DNA of 64,000 nucleotides from Sphingobacteriaceae bacterium. GTDB lineage: Bacteria > Bacteroidota > Bacteroidia > Sphingobacteriales > Sphingobacteriaceae. Of the stretch, positions 60,164 to 64,000 are shown in pieces. The notes beneath the pieces were generated by a model. The model made no database searches. It was not told where the DNA came from and was given only the letters and a program-made list of their open reading frames with translations. The first letter of the stretch is position 1. Each line of letters begins with the position of its first letter. The position numbers and the translations under genes were made by a program. The DNA lies in contig CANHRG010000004.1 in assembly GCA_947463785.1 (NCBI GenBank), positions 62,001 through 126,000 of the forward strand, given 5' to 3'.

Positions 60164-60670
60164 TTAAAAATTCTTCATCACGCTCCAAAACGCAAGTTTT
60201 TTGTGTTGGCTTTGTTGAAATTCGATCAAGCTAAAAGAAGCTAAAATTTTTACATCATCTTGTATACTAACTTCATTAGAAGGAAGTTCAGGCAAACCCA
60301 ATTGCTGGGGAGAAATACCAAACAAACACAACTTGCTGCAACTAAAAAATCGCTTTAATTGCCCAAAATCAGTTTTCGGGAAGCGATTCAGATTTAAAAT
60401 CGCCACATCCTTGAGTTCCATCCCTTTTGCTGCCAAAATTTTAATGAGTATTTCCAAATTTTCCTCCTGCAAGTGAGTTTGGCCCGGCTCGTTAACCAAA
60501 ATCAGAAAAAAACGATTGTTCTCACCCACATAATCAAACTGTAAAGTTTCTGCAGCGCCTTCAACCACTTCTGTTTGTACAGCGGAAGAGCTTTTCGACT
60601 GAACCCTGTAAAGTTCTTCGTCAAAAAGCAACGATAGGGCTTTGGGATCTCTAATTAACCAGTCAGACAT
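60164..60670 (-). CDS. Hypothetical protein, 168 aa
   Basis: From Met at 60670 (MSDWLIRDPKALSLLFDEEL), 24 bp inside a longer frame. Alpha/beta with a C-terminal segment FSLIEFQQSQHKKLAFWSVM. Co-transcribed with rdgB. The build (alpha/beta, small, helix at the end) recalls psi-like clamp-loader accessory subunits, but this is only a weak impression. TACATTTG at 60677-60684 lies 6 nt before the ATG. Confidence 0.6.
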   Translation of the reverse strand: MSDWLIRDPKALSLLFDEELYRVQSKSSSAVQTEVVEGAAETLQFDYVGENNRFFLILVNEPGQTHLQEENLEILIKILAAKGMELKDVAILNLNRFPKTDFGQLKRFFSCSKLCLFGISPQQLGLPELPSNEVSIQDDVKILASFSLIEFQQSQHKKLAFWSVMKNF

Positions 60671-60856
60671 GATAGACAAATGTATAAAAAGCAAATTGTT
60701 AAAAAGAGTTAAATCCTAGTAGACTCTACCCTTAACGTTTATTTTAGCCTTATTGAACTAATCTTGAACTTAATTTAGATATTTTAGCTCATCTGGCTGA
60801 ATAATCCATTATATCTGATAATTTTGTGCATGATTCAGTTTGTCAATCCGAATAAA

Positions 60857-62215
60857 ATGAAAAGAGTTTTTGGAATAGTTGCATTAGTGTTGGTTTTAAG
60901 TCTACAGCTTGCTAAGGCACAAAAAATAGGCTTAGATAAAGTGGCCGCAGTGGTGGGTGGATCCATTATTTTGCAATCGGACATTGAAATGCAATATGCC
61001 CAATACCTTGCTCAAGGAAATCCTCCGAATGAGCAGATCAAGTGCTATTTCTTACAGCAATTACTTACCCAAAAACTACTTTCGCAGCAAGCTGCTATCG
61101 ACTCGGTAACCGTGGAAGACAGTCAGGTGGATGATGAAATTGATCGACGCATGCGGACGATGATTAGCCGTGCCGGCGGACAAGAACGCCTAGAACAGTT
61201 TCTTAATCGTTCGGTAATTCAATACAAGGATGAGATTAGACCAGACATTCGTGAGCAGCTAATCGCCAATAAAATGCAGGGAACAATTTCCGAGAAGGTG
61301 GCTATTACACCTTTGGAAGTACGTCAATACTTTGATAAGATTCCTAAAGATAGCCTACCCTACTTTAATACTGAAGTTGAAATTGGGGAGATTTCGCTCT
61401 ATCCAAAGTTAACCAAACAGGAAAAAGAATACTACCGCGATAAAGCTGAAGCACTTAGATTGAGAATTAAAATGGGTGAAGATTTTACCACACTGGCACG
61501 CCTTTATTCTCAAGATCCCGGCTCTGCTGCTGAAGGTGGAGACCTAGGTTTCATGGACAGAACCATGCTGGTAAAAGAATTTGCCGCACAGGCTTTTAAA
61601 CTAAAGCCCGGAGAGCTATCGCAAGTATTTGAAACCGAATATGGCTTCCACGTTTTACAAGTTGTAGAGCGAAGAGGAGAACAGGTGAGGGCCAGACATA
61701 TTTTAATTAAGATTGAGCCAACTACTGCAAGCATGGAACGCACCAAAGCAAAGGCCGACAGTGTTTACCAATCTGTGATAGATAAGAAGATCACATTTTC
61801 AGGAGCCGCATCGCTTTACTCAGACAATAACGACACTAAATTTAACGGTGGCATGATGTTAAATGCCGAAAATGTACAGAGCAGAACTACGTATATACCT
61901 ACAGATAAATTAGATCCAAGCATATTCTTGACCATTGATACCATGCAAGTGGGAAGCTATTCAAAACCAGCAGCATTTTCTACCCAAGATGGAAAACAAG
62001 GCTACCGATTTCTATACCTCAAATCGAAAACAGGGCCACACAAAGCTAATTTAGACCAGGATTATCCAAAGATCAAAGAAGTGGCCTACGAAGATAAAGT
62101 AAGTTTAGTGATTAGTCAGTGGTTCGAAAAACGTAGAAAAACAACGTATATCAAAATCGACGAGGCGTATAAATCGTGTAAAGAACTTGCCGATTGGGAA
62201 ACCAAAAGCAATTAA
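60857..62215 (+). CDS. SurA-like periplasmic peptidyl-prolyl isomerase
   Basis: 452 aa from ATG 60857 (MKRVFGIVALVLVLSLQLAKA, a signal peptide). A 5' in-frame ATG at 60830 gives a longer n-region. SurA N-terminal helical domain (GLDKVAAVVGGSIILQSDIE, QQLLTQKLLSQQAAID), PpiC domain 1 (LARLYSQDPGSAAEGGDLGF, FETEYGFHVLQVVERRGEQ) and a second, more divergent PpiC domain starting RARHILIKIEP. It chaperones outer-membrane proteins. TAATTTTG lies at 60819-60826, 30 nt upstream of this start. Confidence 0.88.
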   Translation: MKRVFGIVALVLVLSLQLAKAQKIGLDKVAAVVGGSIILQSDIEMQYAQYLAQGNPPNEQIKCYFLQQLLTQKLLSQQAAIDSVTVEDSQVDDEIDRRMRTMISRAGGQERLEQFLNRSVIQYKDEIRPDIREQLIANKMQGTISEKVAITPLEVRQYFDKIPKDSLPYFNTEVEIGEISLYPKLTKQEKEYYRDKAEALRLRIKMGEDFTTLARLYSQDPGSAAEGGDLGFMDRTMLVKEFAAQAFKLKPGELSQVFETEYGFHVLQVVERRGEQVRARHILIKIEPTTASMERTKAKADSVYQSVIDKKITFSGAASLYSDNNDTKFNGGMMLNAENVQSRTTYIPTDKLDPSIFLTIDTMQVGSYSKPAAFSTQDGKQGYRFLYLKSKTGPHKANLDQDYPKIKEVAYEDKVSLVISQWFEKRRKTTYIKIDEAYKSCKELADWETKSN

Positions 62216-62226
62216 ATTTGCTTGGT

Positions 62227-62547
62227 TTAAGGTCTTTTTTTAACTGGAATGTCTTTTAATAAATTCGTCTTAAACTCGTCTGAATAGGCCCCATACGCAT
62301 CAATTATCACCCCTTTGAGTCCATCATTGCTTTCAACGGCATACACCACCTCATTGTACATCGGGTCACTAATACCTTCAAAGCGATAAACCTCAGTTAT
62401 TAGGAGTTCTCTTGTTTGGTAATAACAGTTTCTAACTGTACAGAATAAACCCTTATCCTTAATCTGGAAGTCGTAAGTATATCCACGTTTATTAAGTGCA
62501 TTTACTGCTTCACTCAATGTCTCATATTTTTTAGGCGATAGACTCAT
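62227..62547 (-). CDS. Conserved Bacteroidota protein, unknown
   Basis: 106 aa, no signal peptide. Starts MSLSPKKYETLSEAVNALNK, then a beta-rich middle (GLFCTVRNCYYQTRELLITE, VYAVESNDGLKGVIIDAYGA). Related sequences are sometimes labelled phosphoribosylpyrophosphate synthetase, but the PRPP synthetase signature is absent here, so that label should not be used. Ends 12 bp from the surA-like stop. Confidence 0.6.
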   Translation of the reverse strand: MSLSPKKYETLSEAVNALNKRGYTYDFQIKDKGLFCTVRNCYYQTRELLITEVYRFEGISDPMYNEVVYAVESNDGLKGVIIDAYGAYSDEFKTNLLKDIPVKKRP

Positions 62548-62593
62548 GACTTCGCTTGATTTTTTTTACATTTAAAATCAATTTATCACCAAA

Positions 62594-63631
62594 ATGAACG
62601 CCATTTTAGCACGCATTGTTTTAGCACTCTGTTTAATTTTTGTACCAATAAGCCTTATTCGGGCTCAAGAAACAAAATATGTGATGGTTATACACGGAGG
62701 TGCAGGAACTATTTTGCAATCTCAAATGACCGCTGAACGCGAAGTGGCCTATAAAACCAAATTAACAGAAGCGCTGAACGCCGGCTATCAATTACTTAAA
62801 TCCGGTAAGCCAAGTTTAGATGCCGTTGAGGCTGCAGTACGAATACTGGAAGATTCTCCACTATTTAATGCAGGTAAGGGTGCCGTTTTTACTCATGATG
62901 GGAAAAATGAACTGGATGCAGCGATCATGGATGGTACCACATTGAGAGCTGGATCAATTGCCGGAGTAACAACCATTAAAAATCCAATTAGTGCCGCTAG
63001 AGCAGTAATGGAAAAATCGGAACACGTAATGATGGTTGGCCCCGGTGCAGAGAAATTTGCCAAAGAAGCCGGACTGGAAATTGTAGACCCTTCATACTTT
63101 AGAACACAAAGTCGTTGGGATGCTTTACAAAAAGCAATCAAAGAGGATTCGCTCAAAGCAGCAGCAGAAAAAAGCAACAGAAAAGGGCAGTTATTCGGAA
63201 TCCAAAATAAAGACAATAAGTTCGGAACTGTAGGTGCAGTTGCACTAGACCAAAAAGGAAATTTAGCAGCTGCTACTTCAACAGGAGGAATGACCAATAA
63301 AAAATATGGTCGTGTGGGCGATGCACCGTTGATTGGTGTTGGCACCTATGCCAATGATATAGTTGGTGTATCTTGTACCGGTTGGGGCGAGTTTTTTATC
63401 CGCAATGTGGTAGCTCATGAAGTGGCTGCATTAATGGCTTACAAAGGCCTGTCTGTTGAAGCGGCTACCCAGGAACTGATTTTTAAGAAAGTTCCGGCTT
63501 TGGGAGGTGATGGCGGACTTATTGCTCTAGATAAAAATGGACGTATGGCCATGCCCTTCAACACCGAAGGAATGTATAGAGGTGCTGTAACTCAAGATGG
63601 CAAGATTGAAGTGTATATTTATAAAAACTAA
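62594..63631 (+). CDS. Isoaspartyl peptidase / L-asparaginase (Ntn-hydrolase), exported
   Basis: 345 aa. Signal peptide NAILARIVLALCLIFVPISL. N-terminal IHGGAGTI, SLDAVEAAVRILEDSPLFNAG, and the autocleavage site GTVGAVALDQKGNLAAATST with catalytic Thr at the new N-terminus after Gly (FGTVGAV), then STGGMTNKKYGRVGDAPLIG. Processed to alpha and beta chains. Hydrolyses beta-aspartyl peptides. Unrelated in fold to ansA at 1494. Confidence 0.92.
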   Translation: MNAILARIVLALCLIFVPISLIRAQETKYVMVIHGGAGTILQSQMTAEREVAYKTKLTEALNAGYQLLKSGKPSLDAVEAAVRILEDSPLFNAGKGAVFTHDGKNELDAAIMDGTTLRAGSIAGVTTIKNPISAARAVMEKSEHVMMVGPGAEKFAKEAGLEIVDPSYFRTQSRWDALQKAIKEDSLKAAAEKSNRKGQLFGIQNKDNKFGTVGAVALDQKGNLAAATSTGGMTNKKYGRVGDAPLIGVGTYANDIVGVSCTGWGEFFIRNVVAHEVAALMAYKGLSVEAATQELIFKKVPALGGDGGLIALDKNGRMAMPFNTEGMYRGAVTQDGKIEVYIYKN

Positions 63632-63707
63632 ACCCTTTACATCCAACACCATCTAACTACTAAATAATCACTGAATCAATTTAACTAACTTACTAATTAG
63701 ACAACTC

Positions 63708-64000
63708 ATGCGTTTCCTCCGATTAACCCTCATAACCTTAGTTTTTACAGGCTTATACAACCTGGCTCATGGCCAAGAATTCATAAAAGACAATCAAGGC
63801 AGGGTAATGATGATTCAGAAGTACACCGATGTACAAGGAACTCCCTTCTTATCAGACAATTGGACCAAAGCAATCGTTCGACTGAAAGCAAATGGCAATT
63901 TTAGCAATATGCAGGTAAAATATGACCTTGTTGAGGATCAATTACTTTTCAGAGATGCGAAATCGGATCAACCCATGGAGTTTATTGATCAGGTACTTGA
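63708..64000 (+). CDS. Exported protein, 3' end outside window
   Basis: ATG at 63708 and 97 codons shown. Signal peptide (MRFLRLTLITLVFTGLYNLA, cleavage near AHG-Q), then QEFIKDNQGRVMMIQKYTDV and WTKAIVRLKANGNFSNMQVK, mixed beta. Only the N-terminal part is visible, no family recognised. Confidence 0.6.
   Translation, partial: MRFLRLTLITLVFTGLYNLAHGQEFIKDNQGRVMMIQKYTDVQGTPFLSDNWTKAIVRLKANGNFSNMQVKYDLVEDQLLFRDAKSDQPMEFIDQVL

Noticed and set aside
62227-62547. Phosphoribosylpyrophosphate synthetase label for the 106-aa protein
   Set aside because: The protein is far too short and lacks the PRPP-binding signature.

Overview
The window is a piece of a Bacteroidota chromosome, most likely Sphingobacteriales (Pedobacter/Solitalea-like). 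The evidence is the gene content (bacillithiol genes bshA and ytxJ, a PorT-type barrel protein, an OstA-like LptA-family protein, a DksA relative lacking most zinc cysteines, SIMPL and DUF721/DciA proteins), the Bacteroidota promoter signature (TTTG near -33, TAnnTTTG near -7), and the near absence of Shine-Dalgarno sequences. The genus is inference.

Layout. 1-35.9 kb is ordinary core chromosome: a partial gapN-like aldehyde dehydrogenase, tRNA-Ser(GGA), ansA, tatD, an FKBP lipoprotein, a DHH phosphoesterase, ndk, DUF721-recF, a TPR protein, ribH, a 38-aa small lipoprotein, ytxJ, an OsmC protein, lipA, uvrA, a lytic transglycosylase, a pseudouridine synthase, bshA, lnt, rsmI, serS, a SIMPL protein, lspA, a dksA-like gene, ileS, an MMPL/RND exporter, recO, a PAS histidine kinase, a stand-alone response regulator, a nitroreductase, a GH13 lipoprotein, a cupin, gdhA and an outer-membrane barrel. 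Core chromosome resumes at 54.6 kb: tRNA-Val(TAC), a 2OG-Fe(II) oxygenase, tilS, the OstA-like gene, rdgB, a SurA-type PPIase, an isoaspartyl peptidase, and a gene cut by the window end.

Between them lies an 18,584-bp genomic island inserted in the 3' half of the tRNA-Val gene. It is bounded by a 53-bp perfect direct repeat (36004-36056 and 54588-54640), with the tyrosine integrase gene next to the intact tRNA. It has no relaxase or conjugation gene. It carries radC, an Xre regulator, an NYN-domain nuclease, a RepL-like winged-helix protein behind an iteron-bearing promoter and a cloverleaf-capable intergenic sequence, a PadR-controlled operon of small membrane proteins, a secreted thioredoxin-fold protein, a divergent SDR/MerR pair, umuDC, an operon of envelope proteins with an Lgt-like protein next to a lipoprotein, and a membrane-anchored putative regulator.

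The most notable points are: (1) the island UmuD lacks both catalytic residues and the cleavage-site cysteine, while its umuC is intact and a perfect 9-bp inverted repeat lies just upstream; a fossil umuC 3' end lies elsewhere in the island; (2) a three-way-junction inverted repeat (40090-40171) plus an inverted pair and a third copy of a 9-bp iteron around the promoter of the RepL-like gene, resembling a replication or control locus; (3) a promoter, hairpin and terminator packed into the leader of the NYN nuclease gene; (4) paired integrase arm-type repeats at both island ends; (5) in the core, a group of genes whose -7 box lies exactly 4 nt before the start codon, predicting leaderless mRNAs.
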